Shown piece after piece: positions 55,179 through 64,000 of a DNA stretch of 64,000 bases. The notes beneath the pieces were generated by a model. It was not told the origin of the DNA. It saw nothing but the letters and a program-made list of their open reading frames with translations, and did no database searches. Origin of the DNA: Sphingomonadaceae bacterium PASS1 (GTDB lineage Bacteria; Pseudomonadota; Alphaproteobacteria; Sphingomonadales; Sphingomonadaceae); the NCBI GenBank assembly GCA_002255985.1, contig NKIR01000006.1:62001-126000 (forward strand). Reading direction: 5' to 3'. The translations under genes and the position numbers were made by a program. The stretch's first letter is position 1. Every line of letters begins with the position of its first letter.

Positions 55179-55616
55179 GTGCCTATGATGAAAAAAACCA
55201 TGCTCTCATTGTTGGTCGCAGCCACCATCGCGGCTCCTGTGCATTCCAAAAGGCTGGAGCCCTATGTCTGGCCCGAGTTGGGCGTGGAAACCAAGATCAA
55301 TTTTCCTAATCAAGGCACGATCCGCAATTTCGAAGCCGATGGCAATGACGGCATATGGCTGGAGGACCGGCAACGGCGCTGGTATTATGCTGAGTTGCAT
55401 GGCGGATGCCAGGAACTTGATTTCGCGCAAGCTATCGCGTTTGATACGCGCGGATCGGCGACTTTCGACAGGTTCAGCAGTATCATCGTGGCTGGCGACA
55501 AATGCCAATTGGCCAGCCTTGTGACCGCCAATAAGCCTTTGCCGCGCAAAGAGCGACTAAAGCTCCGCAAGCAAGCATTGGCCGCAGGCAAGGATGCTGC
55601 GGCGCCTTCAAATTGA
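55179..55616 (+). CDS. DUF6491 exported protein
   Basis: About 145 residues if GTG 55179 is used, 143 with ATG 55185; AAAGG at 55164 favours GTG. It has a signal peptide MKKTMLSLLVAATIAAPVHS. The rest shows the DUF6491 pattern: IRNFEADGNDGIWLEDRQRRWYYAELHGGC, LDFAQAIAFDTRGSATFDRFSSIIVAGDKC and LASLVTANKPLPRKERLKL. Two cysteines, one in ELHGGCQ and one in GDKC, could form a disulfide. The function is unknown. It lies between tdk and truB in one direction. Confidence 0.8.
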   Translation: MPMMKKTMLSLLVAATIAAPVHSKRLEPYVWPELGVETKINFPNQGTIRNFEADGNDGIWLEDRQRRWYYAELHGGCQELDFAQAIAFDTRGSATFDRFSSIIVAGDKCQLASLVTANKPLPRKERLKLRKQALAAGKDAAAPSN

Positions 55617-55648
55617 CTTGATGCTATACCGCGCCCTAAAGGGCGGGC

Positions 55649-56572
55649 ATGCATGGCTGGATCATCCTCGATAAACCGCTTGGTCTGGGTTCAACGCAGG
55701 CCGTTGCAGCGGTAAAACGCAACTTGCGTTCCGCAGGCTTTGGCAAGGTCAAGGTTGGGCATGGCGGCACGCTTGATCCGCTCGCCACCGGTGTTCTCCC
55801 CATCGCATTGGGTGAGGCGACCAAACTATGTGGCCGGATGCTCGACGCGTCCAAGACATATGACTTTACCATTTGTTTTGGGACAGAGACCAGCGGCCTA
55901 GATGCCGAGGGCGAGGTTGTTGCAACTTCGGACGTGTTGCCCACGCTGGATCAGTTGCAGCAAGCACTGGCGCAGTTCACGGGTCCGATTGAACAGATCC
56001 CGCCGGCTTATTCGGCGATCAAAATCGATGGCAAGCGCGCCTATGATCTGGCGCGGGCAGGGGAAGTGGTTGAGATGAAGTCGCGGGCTGTGACGGTCTA
56101 TCAACTCACCATCTGTCATGCTGAATTTGTTTCAAATCAAGTTCAGCGTGACGCGCTTTTGAGTTCAATCACATTGACTGCCGACGTTTCCAAAGGCACG
56201 TACATCCGCAGCTTGGCGCGAGATATTGCTTATGCTTTGGGCACGGTCGGCCATGTCTCTATGCTGCGCCGCGTGCGTGCGGGTCCGTTCGCCCTGAATG
56301 GCGCGATTTCGCTGGACAAACTCAATGCATTCGGCCAAGGGGCAGCCCAAGAAGACGTTATCTTGCCGATAGAGGCAGGGCTGGTCGACATCCCGGCTCT
56401 TGATCTCTCCCCGGAACAGGCAAGGGCGATCCAACAGGGTCGCGTCTTGACCGGGATTGCCATGAAAGATGGGCTACATTGGGCAAGGGACGCAAATTCG
56501 CGGCCTATTGCGTTGGTGGAGAACATCGGCGGTGCTTTAAAAACCGTCCGTGGTTTTAACCTAACTACATGA
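55649..56572 (+). CDS. truB: tRNA pseudouridine-55 synthase with in-frame palindromic insertion
   Basis: A 307-residue enzyme making pseudouridine-55 in the T-loop of tRNA. It starts [20 protein letters not shown]; the catalytic Asp43 is in [43 protein letters not shown] and [25 protein letters not shown] are family motifs. Between VTVYQLTI and [13 protein letters not shown], about residues 155-168, the protein reads [14 protein letters not shown]. This maps to a palindromic DNA element at 56115-56153 of the same family as the intergenic repeats. The element keeps the frame and sits in a variable loop, so the enzyme is probably active. Confidence 0.93.
   Translation: MHGWIILDKPLGLGSTQAVAAVKRNLRSAGFGKVKVGHGGTLDPLATGVLPIALGEATKLCGRMLDASKTYDFTICFGTETSGLDAEGEVVATSDVLPTLDQLQQALAQFTGPIEQIPPAYSAIKIDGKRAYDLARAGEVVEMKSRAVTVYQLTICHAEFVSNQVQRDALLSSITLTADVSKGTYIRSLARDIAYALGTVGHVSMLRRVRAGPFALNGAISLDKLNAFGQGAAQEDVILPIEAGLVDIPALDLSPEQARAIQQGRVLTGIAMKDGLHWARDANSRPIALVENIGGALKTVRGFNLTT
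56115..56153. repeat. Palindromic element carried inside truB
   Basis: GTCATGCTGAATTTGTTTCA followed by AATCAAGTTCAGCGTGACG. The outer arms GTCATGCTGAA and TTCAGCGTGAC are inverted copies with one mismatch. GTCATGCTGAA also occurs at 33949 and its relatives in the intergenic paired repeats, so this is a coding copy of that family. Confidence 0.7.
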
Positions 56573-56588
56573 TGTTCGAAGGAAAAAT

Positions 56589-56858
56589 ATGTCAATTACT
56601 GCAGAACGTAAAGCACAGGTCATCAAAGAGCACGCGCGCGAGCCAAATGATACCGGATCACCAGAAGTGCAGGTTGCAATCCTGACTGACCGTATCAACA
56701 CGCTGACCAGCCACTTTAAAGACCACCACAAGGACAATCATTCGCGTCGTGGTCTTCTTCAGATGGTAAACAAGCGTCGTTCGCTTTTGGATTACCTGAA
56801 AAAAATCGATGGTGACCGTTACGCGGCGCTCATCGCGAAGCTCGGCCTTCGTAAGTAA
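56589..56858 (+). CDS. rpsO: 30S ribosomal protein S15
   Basis: An 89-residue protein, exactly the usual length. It opens [56 protein letters not shown] and continues [14 protein letters not shown], the S15 signature that binds 16S rRNA helix 22 and contacts 23S at the subunit bridge. GAAGGAAAA precedes the ATG. It sits directly before a stem-loop at 56870 and then pnp, the conserved truB-rpsO-pnp order. Confidence 0.97.
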   Translation: MSITAERKAQVIKEHAREPNDTGSPEVQVAILTDRINTLTSHFKDHHKDNHSRRGLLQMVNKRRSLLDYLKKIDGDRYAALIAKLGLRK

Positions 56859-56868
56859 CACAATCGTT

Positions 56869-56891
56869 CGGCCCGCCTCGGCGGGCCGTTT
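56869..56891 (+). terminator. Stem-loop after rpsO (terminator or processing site)
   Basis: GGCCCGCC (56870-56877) and GGCGGGCC (56880-56887) form an 8-base GC stem with a 2-base loop followed by GTTTA. A weak T-run makes partial termination likely; in other bacteria the rpsO-pnp spacer is an RNA processing site. Confidence 0.65.
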
Positions 56892-56900
56892 ACGTATTGG

Positions 56901-56970
56901 GTTATCCTGAATGTGTTTCAGGATACCAAATGACCGTTTCTTGTTATCCTGAAACATGTTCAGGATGACG
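56901..56970. repeat. Dispersed palindromic repeat, paired units (rpsO-pnp spacer)
   Basis: GTTATCCTGAATGTGTTTCA-GGATACC (56901-56927) and GTTATCCTGAAACATGTTCA-GGATGACG (56943-56970) are inverted relatives of the units at 31964 and 32007. They are transcribed between rpsO and pnp. Confidence 0.85.
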
Positions 56971-57070
56971 AAAAATGGAAAAGGGCGTGCCCGGCAATGA
57001 GGCTGGACTGCCATGGGGGCTTTGAAATGCCCCGGCCGTTTGCGGATCGGATCATCCGCTCAATTGAGGC

Positions 57071-57102
57071 CCCGCATCGCATAGGGCATGCGGGTCAAAG
57101 GA
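57071..57102 (+). promoter_or_regulatory. Hairpin at the pnp ribosome-binding site
   Basis: CCCGCAT (57071-57077) pairs with ATGCGGG (57088-57094), two bases before the AAAGGA ribosome-binding sequence at 57097. PNPase is autoregulated through a leader structure in E. coli; a related role here is inference. Confidence 0.4.
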
Positions 57103-57108
57103 AAATCT

Positions 57109-59448
57109 ATGTTCAATACGAAAACTGTATCAATCGAGTGGGGCGGACAAACCCTGACACTCGAAACGGGTAAGGTTGCCCGTCAAGCTGACGGCGCTGT
57201 TATGGCGTCTTTGGGTGAAACCGTTGTACTTTGCGCGGTTACCGCGGCGAAGTCGGTAAAGGATGGTCAGGATTTCTTCCCATTGACCGTTCACTATCAA
57301 GAAAAATATTCGGCAGCTGGCCGTATCCCCGGTGGCTTCTTCAAGCGGGAACGCGGCGCGACTGAAAAGGAAACTTTGGTTTCCCGTTTGATCGACCGTC
57401 CACTGCGTCCGTTGTTCCCAGAAGGTTTCTACAACGAAATCAACGCAATCGCGCAAGTTCTTAGCTATGATGGCGAGAATGAGCCTGACATTTTGGCGCT
57501 GGTTGCAGCATCTGCTGCAATGACCATTTCGGGCGTTCCTTTCATGGGCCCAATCGGCGCAGCACGCGTTGGTTACCTGAATGGCGAATATATCCTGAAC
57601 CCAACAGACGAGCAGGTTGCCGAAGGTGACCTCGACCTCGTTGTTGCAGCGACATATGACGCTGTGATGATGGTTGAATCCGAAGCTAATGAGCTTTCCG
57701 AAGAAATCATGCTTGGTGCCGTCCTGTTTGCGCATGACGCATGTAAGGAAGTCGTCAAGGCGATCATCAAGCTTGCTGAACAAGCTGCCAAGGATCCTTG
57801 GACAATGGCGGAGCAGGCTGACCTGTCCGCGGCCAAGGACAAGCTTAAGAAGCTGATCGGCAAGGATATTGCTGCAGCGTATAAGCTGACCGACAAGTCG
57901 GAACGCAGCAACGCGTTGAACTTTGCACGCGCAAAGGCAAAGGAAGCGTTTGTTGACGCTGCGCCTCAGGATCAGCTTGCTGCCGGCAAGTTGATGAAGA
58001 AGCTTGAAGCTGAAATCGTTCGCGGCGCCATCCTTAAGGACGGCACCCGCATAGACGGTCGCAGCACCACGCAAATCCGTCCAATCGTTTCGGAAACGCA
58101 TTTCTTGCCACGCGCACATGGTTCTGCCTTGTTCACTCGCGGCGAAACGCAAACCATCGCAACCTGCACCTTGGGTACCAAGGACGCTGAGCAGATGATC
58201 GACGGTCTTGGCGGTCTGCATTATGAAAACTTCATGCTGCATTACAACTTTCCACCGTACAGCGTTGGTGAAGTTGGCCGTTTCGGTGCGCCTGGTCGCC
58301 GCGAAGTTGGCCATGGTAAGCTTGCCTGGCGTGCGTTGCACCCCGTGCTGCCAACCAAGGACGAGTTCCCGTACACGATCCGTTTGACCAGCGACATCAC
58401 AGAGTCGAACGGCTCTTCATCGATGGCGTCGGTTTGCGGTGGAAGCCTTGCCATGATGGACGCAGGCGTGCCTATCAAGCGTCCGGTTTCGGGTATCGCA
58501 ATGGGTCTTATCCTTGAAGGTAAGGATTTCGCGATCCTTTCCGACATCTTGGGTGATGAAGATCATCTCGGCGATATGGATTTCAAGGTTGCTGGTACGT
58601 CAGAAGGCATCACCACGATGCAGATGGACATCAAGATTGCCGGTATTACCCGTGAAATCTTCGAAGCTGCATTGAACCAAGCTAAGGAAGGCCGCGCGCA
58701 TATCCTTGGTGAAATGGCAAAAGCCTTGGGCGAAGCCCGCGGTGAATTGTCGGCGCACGCACCACGCATCGAAACCATGCAGATCGACAAAGCGAAGATC
58801 CGCGACATCATCGGTACCGGTGGTAAGGTCATTCGTGAAATCGTCGCCACCACTGGTGCGAAGGTCGACATCGACGATGAAGGTCTTATCAAGATCTCGT
58901 CGTCCGACGTTGCCCAGATCGAAGCCGCTCGTAAGTGGATTTCCGGCATCGTTGAAGAAGCTGAAGTCGGCAAAATCTATGACGGCAAGGTCGTCAATCT
59001 CGTCGATTTCGGTGCGTTCGTAAACTTCATGGGTGGCAAGGACGGTCTCGTCCACGTCAGCGAAATGCGCAACGAGCGCGTTGAGAAGGTTACCGACGTC
59101 GTCAGCGAAGGCATGGACGTTAAGGTCAAGGTCCTCGAAATCGATCCACGTGGCAAGGTTCGCCTGTCAATGCGCGTCGTTGATCAGGAAACCGGTGAAG
59201 AACTGGAAGATACACGCCCGCCACGTGAAAAGAGTGAGCGCAGCGATCGCGGTCCCCGTCGTGAAGGCGGCGGTGCCGGACGCGGCGAAGGCCGTGGTGA
59301 TCGCGGACCTCGCCGTGATGGCGGTGGACGTGATGGTGGTCGTGGTGAAGGCCGCGGCGACCGTGGTCCACGCCAAGAGCGCTCAGAAGGCGGAAACAAT
59401 GGCGGGGGGGGCGATCCCGACCATGTTCCAGCATTCCTGAAGGACTAA
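57109..59448 (+). CDS. pnp: Polynucleotide phosphorylase
   Basis: A 779-residue 3'-5' phosphorolytic exoribonuclease. ATG 57109 ([25 protein letters not shown]) follows AAAGGAAAATCT. Two RNase PH-like cores are present ([32 protein letters not shown] and [13 protein letters not shown] through [20 protein letters not shown]), then a KH domain ([25 protein letters not shown]) and an S1 domain ([32 protein letters not shown]). The last 75 residues are Arg/Gly/Asp-rich with [12 protein letters not shown] repeated. It degrades mRNA and works with the RNA degradosome. Confidence 0.97.
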   Translation: MFNTKTVSIEWGGQTLTLETGKVARQADGAVMASLGETVVLCAVTAAKSVKDGQDFFPLTVHYQEKYSAAGRIPGGFFKRERGATEKETLVSRLIDRPLRPLFPEGFYNEINAIAQVLSYDGENEPDILALVAASAAMTISGVPFMGPIGAARVGYLNGEYILNPTDEQVAEGDLDLVVAATYDAVMMVESEANELSEEIMLGAVLFAHDACKEVVKAIIKLAEQAAKDPWTMAEQADLSAAKDKLKKLIGKDIAAAYKLTDKSERSNALNFARAKAKEAFVDAAPQDQLAAGKLMKKLEAEIVRGAILKDGTRIDGRSTTQIRPIVSETHFLPRAHGSALFTRGETQTIATCTLGTKDAEQMIDGLGGLHYENFMLHYNFPPYSVGEVGRFGAPGRREVGHGKLAWRALHPVLPTKDEFPYTIRLTSDITESNGSSSMASVCGGSLAMMDAGVPIKRPVSGIAMGLILEGKDFAILSDILGDEDHLGDMDFKVAGTSEGITTMQMDIKIAGITREIFEAALNQAKEGRAHILGEMAKALGEARGELSAHAPRIETMQIDKAKIRDIIGTGGKVIREIVATTGAKVDIDDEGLIKISSSDVAQIEAARKWISGIVEEAEVGKIYDGKVVNLVDFGAFVNFMGGKDGLVHVSEMRNERVEKVTDVVSEGMDVKVKVLEIDPRGKVRLSMRVVDQETGEELEDTRPPREKSERSDRGPRREGGGAGRGEGRGDRGPRRDGGGRDGGRGEGRGDRGPRQERSEGGNNGGGGDPDHVPAFLKD

Positions 59449-59455
59449 GCCTAAG

Positions 59456-59495
59456 TTCCCCTCCCGCAGGCGGGAGGGGTTAGGGGTGGGCAAGC
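59456..59495. repeat. GC-rich hairpin repeat after pnp
   Basis: CCCCTCCCGC and GCGGGAGGGG form a hairpin beginning at 59459, followed by TTAGGGGTGGGC. This GC-rich pattern occurs widely in sphingomonad genomes and probably acts as the transcription end of the pnp operon. The remaining bases to bamD (59496-59717) show no gene that I can support. Confidence 0.6.
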
Positions 59496-59717
59496 GCAGC
59501 ACGCTTCCATCAACACAGAACATCCTGCAAAAGGATTGGAGAGGAAAAGGGGTCGCTTCGGCGGCTCCTTTTTCGTTGTGGGCATCGGCTGCCATTAATG
59601 CGCAAAGCCGGTTGCCCCCGAAGCTATCTCGCCTTCAGTTCATGCCCGATACAGCATCTCGCACTAACATGCGCAAAACCCTTGGCGACGGCCCCAAGAG
59701 TATCTAAGGACAATCAC

Positions 59718-60512
59718 ATGAACAGAAAAATCCTTGTGTCCGCTGGCTTGCTGGCTTCGGTTTCCATGCTTTCCGGTTGCGCTATGCTTGGCCTTGGCGG
59801 CGGCGGCGCAAAGCCGGGCAGCAACACCCGTTACGTCGCGCGTGACGTCAATACGTTGTACACGGCGGCAAAGGATAAGCTGGATAACAAGCAATATGAA
59901 GTTGCTGCGGCTTTGTTTGACGAAGTCGAACGCCAGCATCCTTATTCGCCATGGGCCCGCCGAGCGCAGCTGATGAGCGCATTTAGCTATTACATGGCGC
60001 AGAAGTATAACGAATCGATTCAATCGTCGCGCCGTTTCCTGTCGATCCATCCGGGTAACAAAGATGCGCCATATGCATATTATCTGATCGCCTTGTCTTA
60101 TTATGAACAGATGAGCGATGTGACCCACGATCAGAAGATTTCGGAGCAGGCATTGGCGGCATTGGGTGAAGTGCAGCGTCGCTATCCCACTTCTCGCTAT
60201 TCCGCTGATGCCACGTTGAAAATGGATCTTGTACGCGACCATTTGGCGGGCAAGGAAATGGAGATTGGCCGTTTCTATCAACGTCGTGCCTTGTGGCTCG
60301 CATCCTCGCTGCGTTTCCGCGAAGTCATCGACAAATTTGATACGACAACGCACACGCCAGAGGCGTTGTACCGTCTGACCGAAAGCTATTTGGCGATGGG
60401 CGTGCCGGAAGAGGCGAAGAAAGCTGCGGCTGTGCTGGGTGCCAACTACCCCGGTAGCGAATGGTATCAGCGCGCCTATGACCTGATGCAGAAGAACGCG
60501 CCCGCCGCGTAA
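59718..60512 (+). CDS. bamD: Outer membrane protein assembly factor BamD
   Basis: A 264-residue lipoprotein: MNRKILVSAGLLASVSMLSGC with lipid-bearing Cys21. It contains five TPR-like repeats: NTLYTAAKDKLDNKQYEVAAALFDEVERQHPYSPWARRAQLMSAFSYY, KYNESIQSSRRFLSIHPGN, YLIALSYYEQ and RRYPTSRYSADATLKMDLVRDHLAGKEMEIGRFY. BamD joins BamA to insert barrel proteins in the outer membrane. ATG 59718 follows GGACAATCAC; the frame is open upstream but lacks a signal. It is 4 bases from recN. Confidence 0.95.
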   Translation: MNRKILVSAGLLASVSMLSGCAMLGLGGGGAKPGSNTRYVARDVNTLYTAAKDKLDNKQYEVAAALFDEVERQHPYSPWARRAQLMSAFSYYMAQKYNESIQSSRRFLSIHPGNKDAPYAYYLIALSYYEQMSDVTHDQKISEQALAALGEVQRRYPTSRYSADATLKMDLVRDHLAGKEMEIGRFYQRRALWLASSLRFREVIDKFDTTTHTPEALYRLTESYLAMGVPEEAKKAAAVLGANYPGSEWYQRAYDLMQKNAPAA

Positions 60513-60516
60513 TGAC

Positions 60517-62172
60517 ATGCTAACGGGGCTGTCGATCCGCGATGTGGTGCTGATCGAGGCGCTGGACCTTGAATTCGCAAACGGCCTTGGTGTGTTAACC
60601 GGGGAGACCGGCGCTGGTAAGTCTATCTTGCTGGACGCTCTGGGTCTTGCGCTGGGTGCGCGCGCCGATAGTGGCCTCGTGCGTGCAGGCGCTGATAAGG
60701 CGCAAGTGACCGCAAGCTTTGATGCGCCAGCCAATGTGGTCGCGTTGCTTGGCGAAAATGAAATTGAAATTGACGTAGGCGAACCGCTGCTGATCCGCCG
60801 TTCGGTTAAGGCTGATGGTGGCAGTAAGGCGTTCATAAATGATCAGCCTTGCTCTGCTGCTTTGCTGCGCGATGTCGGCGCATCTTTGGTTGAAATACAT
60901 GGACAGCATGATGACCGCGGCTTGTTAAACCCGCGTGGGCACCGGGCGCTGCTTGATGCCTTTGGCCGATGCGACACCGCAACAGTCGCTGCCAATTTTA
61001 CGTCATGGCATGAGGCGAAAGTCCGGCTTGATATCGCACGCGAAGCTTTGGAAAATGCCGCGCGCGATCAAGAGTGGCTTGAGCATGCGGTGGCGGAACT
61101 TGCTGCCTTTAATCCGCAACCGGGTGAGGAAGAGGAACTGGCTGGCGAGCGGTCGGACATGCAAAAGGGCGAACGCATCGCCGAAGATTTGAAGGCGGTC
61201 CTCGAAAGCTTTGACGGCCCCAAAAGCGGCCTTGCGCTGATCCGGTCTGCGGCACGCAAGCTTGACCGCTTGGCGGATGCCCATCCGTTGCTGGCGGAAG
61301 CATTGACGTCGCTTGATCGTGCCGTGATTGAGGCAAGTGAAGCCGAGGACAAGTTGAATGCGGCTGCGCGGGCAATTGAATATGAGCCAGCACGTCTCGA
61401 TGAAATTGAGGAGCGCCTTTTCGAATTGCGCGCGCTGGCCCGTAAGCACAATGTCGCGCCGGACGGCATCATTGCCCTGCAGGAGCGTCTGACCGCACAG
61501 CTTCAGTCGATTGAGGCAGGTGGGGAGGGGCTCGCTTTGTTGGAGGCTGAGGTCGCTGCAAAGCACGCGGCCTATGTCACGTCCGCCGCGGCACTGTCGG
61601 AAACGCGATGTGCGTCAGCAGCGAAGCTGGATGCCGCCGTTAAGGTGGAATTAGCGCCGTTAAAGCTGGATGCCGCACAGTTCCAAACATCTGTCGAGCA
61701 GCTTCCTGAAGACCGCTGGGCGGCATCGGGCATGGACCGCGTCGAGTTTCTGATTTCGACAAATCCCGGCGCACCATTCGCGCCGCTGACCAAAATTGCA
61801 TCGGGTGGCGAACTGTCCCGTTTCATCCTCGCGCTGAAAGTCGCGTTGGCGGAAGAGGGCGGGGCAGCGACGATCATCTTTGATGAAATCGACCGCGGCG
61901 TCGGCGGAGCGGTGGCGGCTGCGATCGGTGAGCGGCTTGCGCGCTTGGCCCAACATACGCAGCTGCTTGCGGTAACGCATAGTCCGCAGGTCGCGGCCAA
62001 AGGCAAAGCGCATTACTTCATCGCCAAATCCAGCCAAGGGACGGTGACGCGCACGGGCGTGGTCTTGCTGGATAATGACGCGCGCAGCCAAGAAATCGCC
62101 CGGATGCTTTCGGGTGCAGAAGTGACGGATGAAGCGCGCGCGCAAGCAAAACGCCTGTTGGAGGTTGTGTGA
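60517..62172 (+). CDS. recN: DNA repair protein RecN
   Basis: A 551-residue SMC-like ATPase for double-strand break repair. MLTGLSIRDVVLIEALDLEF begins it, with Walker A LTGETGAGKSILLDALGLALGARAD (29-36 core). The middle (about 150-370) is coiled coil. The C-terminus has the ABC signature KIASGGELSRFILALKVALAEE, Walker B TIIFDEIDRGVGGAVAAAIGERL and LLAVTHSPQVAAKGKAHY. RecN is SOS-controlled in several bacteria, but I saw no GAAC-N7-GAAC close to this start. bamD-recN-ligA order is conserved in alphaproteobacteria. Confidence 0.95.
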   Translation: MLTGLSIRDVVLIEALDLEFANGLGVLTGETGAGKSILLDALGLALGARADSGLVRAGADKAQVTASFDAPANVVALLGENEIEIDVGEPLLIRRSVKADGGSKAFINDQPCSAALLRDVGASLVEIHGQHDDRGLLNPRGHRALLDAFGRCDTATVAANFTSWHEAKVRLDIAREALENAARDQEWLEHAVAELAAFNPQPGEEEELAGERSDMQKGERIAEDLKAVLESFDGPKSGLALIRSAARKLDRLADAHPLLAEALTSLDRAVIEASEAEDKLNAAARAIEYEPARLDEIEERLFELRALARKHNVAPDGIIALQERLTAQLQSIEAGGEGLALLEAEVAAKHAAYVTSAAALSETRCASAAKLDAAVKVELAPLKLDAAQFQTSVEQLPEDRWAASGMDRVEFLISTNPGAPFAPLTKIASGGELSRFILALKVALAEEGGAATIIFDEIDRGVGGAVAAAIGERLARLAQHTQLLAVTHSPQVAAKGKAHYFIAKSSQGTVTRTGVVLLDNDARSQEIARMLSGAEVTDEARAQAKRLLEVV

Positions 62173-62206
62173 TGCCGGACAGCTTTCCGTGTGTTGGAGC
62201 CGATGC

Positions 62207-64000
62207 GTGACAGAAGCAGACGCTGCCAATGAGCTTATGCGGTTGGCGAAGCAGATTGCGCATCACAACAAGCGCTACCATGCCGAAGACGTGCCTGAAA
62301 TCTCGGACGCTGAATATGATGCGTTGGTGCGGCGCAATAATGTATTGGAGGCCGCATTCCCGCATCTCGTGCGCGCCGACAGCCCCAATAATTGGGTTGG
62401 CGCGACTGTGGACGGTTCAGGCCTGAAGAAAATCACGCATGCTAAGCGCATGATGAGCCTCGACAACGCGTTTGAGGCGCAAGATGTGCATGATTTCGTG
62501 GCGCGGGTCCGGCGCTTTCTAAACCTCGCCCCTGATGCGGATGTTGCGTTGACGGCGGAGGACAAGATTGACGGCCTTTCGTTGTCATTGCGCTACGAAA
62601 AGGGCCAGCTGATTCAGGCCGCAACACGCGGCGATGGCAGCGTGGGTGAGGACGTGACCGCCAATGTCGCCTATATCCCTGACATTCCGCAGCGGTTGCA
62701 CGGCGATGTACCCGATATCTTCGAGATACGCGGCGAAGTCTATATGGCCAAGTCTGACTTTGCGGCGATAAACGAGGCGCAAAAGGCGAAGGACGGGAAG
62801 CTGTTCGCCAACCCGCGCAATGCGGCGGCGGGGTCATTGCGGCAGAAAGATGCCAAGGTTACCGCGTCACGGCCGTTGCGTTTCCTTGCGCATGGATGGG
62901 GCGACGTCAGTGGCCTGTCAGCCGAGACGCAAAGCGGTGTCATGGCGGCCATTGCAGCGTGGGGTGTGCCCGTGTCGCCATTGCTCGTCCGCGTGCCGCA
63001 TAGCGATGATGCGCTGGCCCATTATGCGGGCATCGAACGTCAGCGTGCGGACTTGCCCTATGATATTGACGGCGTGGTCTACAAGGTTGACCGGCTTGAG
63101 TGGCAGGAACGGCTTGGCTTTGTCGCAAAATCCCCGCGCTGGGCGATTGCGCATAAATTTCCCGCTGAACAGGCCGAAACAACGCTTGAGCTAATCGATA
63201 TTCAGGTTGGACGCACGGGCAAGTTAACACCCGTGGGTCGCCTGACCCCAGTGACGGTGGGCGGCGTCGTTGTCTCCAACGTAACCCTGCACAACCGCGA
63301 TGAAATCGCCCGATTGGGTGTGCGCCCCGGGGATCGCATTGTCGTGCAAAGGGCAGGGGACGTCATTCCCCAGATCGTCGAAAACCTGACGCGCGACACA
63401 GAACGCGCGCCTTATGCGTTTCCATCGCAATGCCCCGAATGCGGCTCGGAAGCCGTTGCTGAAGAGGGCGAAGTCGATGTGCGTTGCACGGGCGGACTGA
63501 TTTGCCCCGCCCAGCGCGTCCAAAGGCTTATCCACTTTGTTAGCCGTGGTGCGCTGGATATTGAGGGGCTTGGCGAGAAAACCATTCAAGAGTTTTTTGA
63601 TCTGGGTTGGCTCGAAAGTCCCGCTGATATTTTTAGGTTGAAGGCCCGCCGTGAAGATATTTTAGCGCGCGACGGGTGGCAGGATAAGTCTGTGGATAAC
63701 CTGTTGGCAGCGATTGAGGCGAAGCGCGCGCCCGATGGCGCCAAGTTGCTCTTTGGGCTTGGCATTCGCCATATTGGTGCAGTTACTGCGCGCGATTTGT
63801 TTAAGGCTTTTGGGACGGTACAAGACGTCGGTAACGTCGGGCTGCGTTTGGCGCAGGGTGATGAGGCGGCCGCCGCGGACATCACCGCGATTGACGGCGT
63901 TGGCGGGGCAGTTGCCGACGCACTTGGCGATTTTTTCCACGAACCGCATAATAGGTCTGTGTGGAATGATCTTTTGAACGAAATCGCGCCGCCAGCTTAT
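62207..64000 (+). CDS. ligA: NAD+-dependent DNA ligase LigA (partial at 3' end)
   Basis: The gene runs off the right edge; 598 codons are present. GTG 62207 is chosen because GGAG lies 7 bases upstream; translation begins MTEADAANELMRLAKQIAHHNKRYH. Domain Ia has HHNKRYHAEDVPEISDAEYDAL, the adenylation motif is AEDKIDGLSLSL with Lys120, the OB-fold includes TPVGRLTPV, and the zinc finger starts CPECGSEA with CTGGLICP. The HhH region follows (GLGEKTIQEFFDLGW and LFGLGIRHIGAVTA). The BRCT domain is outside the window. It seals nicks in replication and repair using NAD+. Confidence 0.97.
   Translation, partial: MTEADAANELMRLAKQIAHHNKRYHAEDVPEISDAEYDALVRRNNVLEAAFPHLVRADSPNNWVGATVDGSGLKKITHAKRMMSLDNAFEAQDVHDFVARVRRFLNLAPDADVALTAEDKIDGLSLSLRYEKGQLIQAATRGDGSVGEDVTANVAYIPDIPQRLHGDVPDIFEIRGEVYMAKSDFAAINEAQKAKDGKLFANPRNAAAGSLRQKDAKVTASRPLRFLAHGWGDVSGLSAETQSGVMAAIAAWGVPVSPLLVRVPHSDDALAHYAGIERQRADLPYDIDGVVYKVDRLEWQERLGFVAKSPRWAIAHKFPAEQAETTLELIDIQVGRTGKLTPVGRLTPVTVGGVVVSNVTLHNRDEIARLGVRPGDRIVVQRAGDVIPQIVENLTRDTERAPYAFPSQCPECGSEAVAEEGEVDVRCTGGLICPAQRVQRLIHFVSRGALDIEGLGEKTIQEFFDLGWLESPADIFRLKARREDILARDGWQDKSVDNLLAAIEAKRAPDGAKLLFGLGIRHIGAVTARDLFKAFGTVQDVGNVGLRLAQGDEAAAADITAIDGVGGAVADALGDFFHEPHNRSVWNDLLNEIAPPAY

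Noticed and set aside
57130-58341. A 403-residue open frame opposite pnp
   Set aside because: Composition is typical of a frame opposite a highly expressed gene, and PNPase is certain on the plus strand.
59230-59410. Repeated GC-rich units that look like a CRISPR or minisatellite
   Set aside because: They are in frame and encode the Arg/Gly/Asp-rich tail of PNPase; there are no unique spacers of fixed length.

Overview
The window is a stretch of chromosome from an alphaproteobacterium, most likely a sphingomonad (Sphingopyxis/Sphingorhabdus-like). I base this on protein wording and gene order: the lapA-pyrF-trpFBA-accD-folC run, rimP-nusA-ylxR-infB, a ParC with HPHGDQS in its quinolone region, a YlxR protein with a long C-terminal extension, DUF6491 and DUF1499 proteins, an AHH-domain protein and short palindromic CCTGAAACAAGTTCAGG-type repeats. 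Nearly all of it is core housekeeping sequence. I saw no phage, insertion sequence, CRISPR array, rRNA or tRNA, and no gene-free stretch exceeds about 270 bases.

Layout. 1-1168: end of a cytochrome c maturation operon (ccmG end, ccmH, ccmI). 1296-3236: kup potassium transporter. 3323-4588: an uncharacterised protein followed by an AHH-type nuclease, preceded by a LexA-like GAAC-N7-GAAC site. 4806-6476: leuA behind a hairpin-rich leader. 6617-7588: a nitronate monooxygenase gene cut by one in-frame stop. 7699-12792 (minus): yceI, then ilvC, ilvN and ilvB, with miaA upstream. 12785-16449: serB, a SodC lipoprotein, two head-to-head L,D-transpeptidases and a MerR regulator. 16480-18279: an acyl-CoA dehydrogenase. 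18343-25205 (minus): cysK, an MFS exporter, an Asp/Asn hydroxylase, an alpha/beta hydrolase and a UvrD/PcrA helicase with its own LexA-like site. 25337-26730 (minus): rsmD and an rluB-type gene. 26822-28684: ampG-like permease and a small zinc-ribbon membrane protein.

28693-34968 (minus): lapA-pyrF-trpF-trpB-trpA-accD-folC, with palindromic repeats in its gaps. 35074-39143 (minus): purB and a TonB-dependent receptor. 39354-43464: parC and a GGDEF/EAL protein. 43422-46289 (minus): cca, NUDIX, DUF1285 and GNAT. 46462-48471: DUF1499 and a PQQ-type sugar dehydrogenase. 48659-59448: the translation/RNA operon rimP-nusA-ylxR-infB-rbfA-tdk-DUF6491-truB-rpsO-pnp. 59718-64000: bamD, recN and ligA, which runs off the end.

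The genes fall into amino-acid synthesis (Leu, Ile/Val, Ser, Cys, Trp), RNA and translation maturation, DNA repair, and envelope functions. The observations most worth following are the SOS-like site before the AHH nuclease pair, the palindromic element carried in frame inside truB, the nonsense-interrupted oxygenase, and several strong dyads or spaced repeats in promoter regions.
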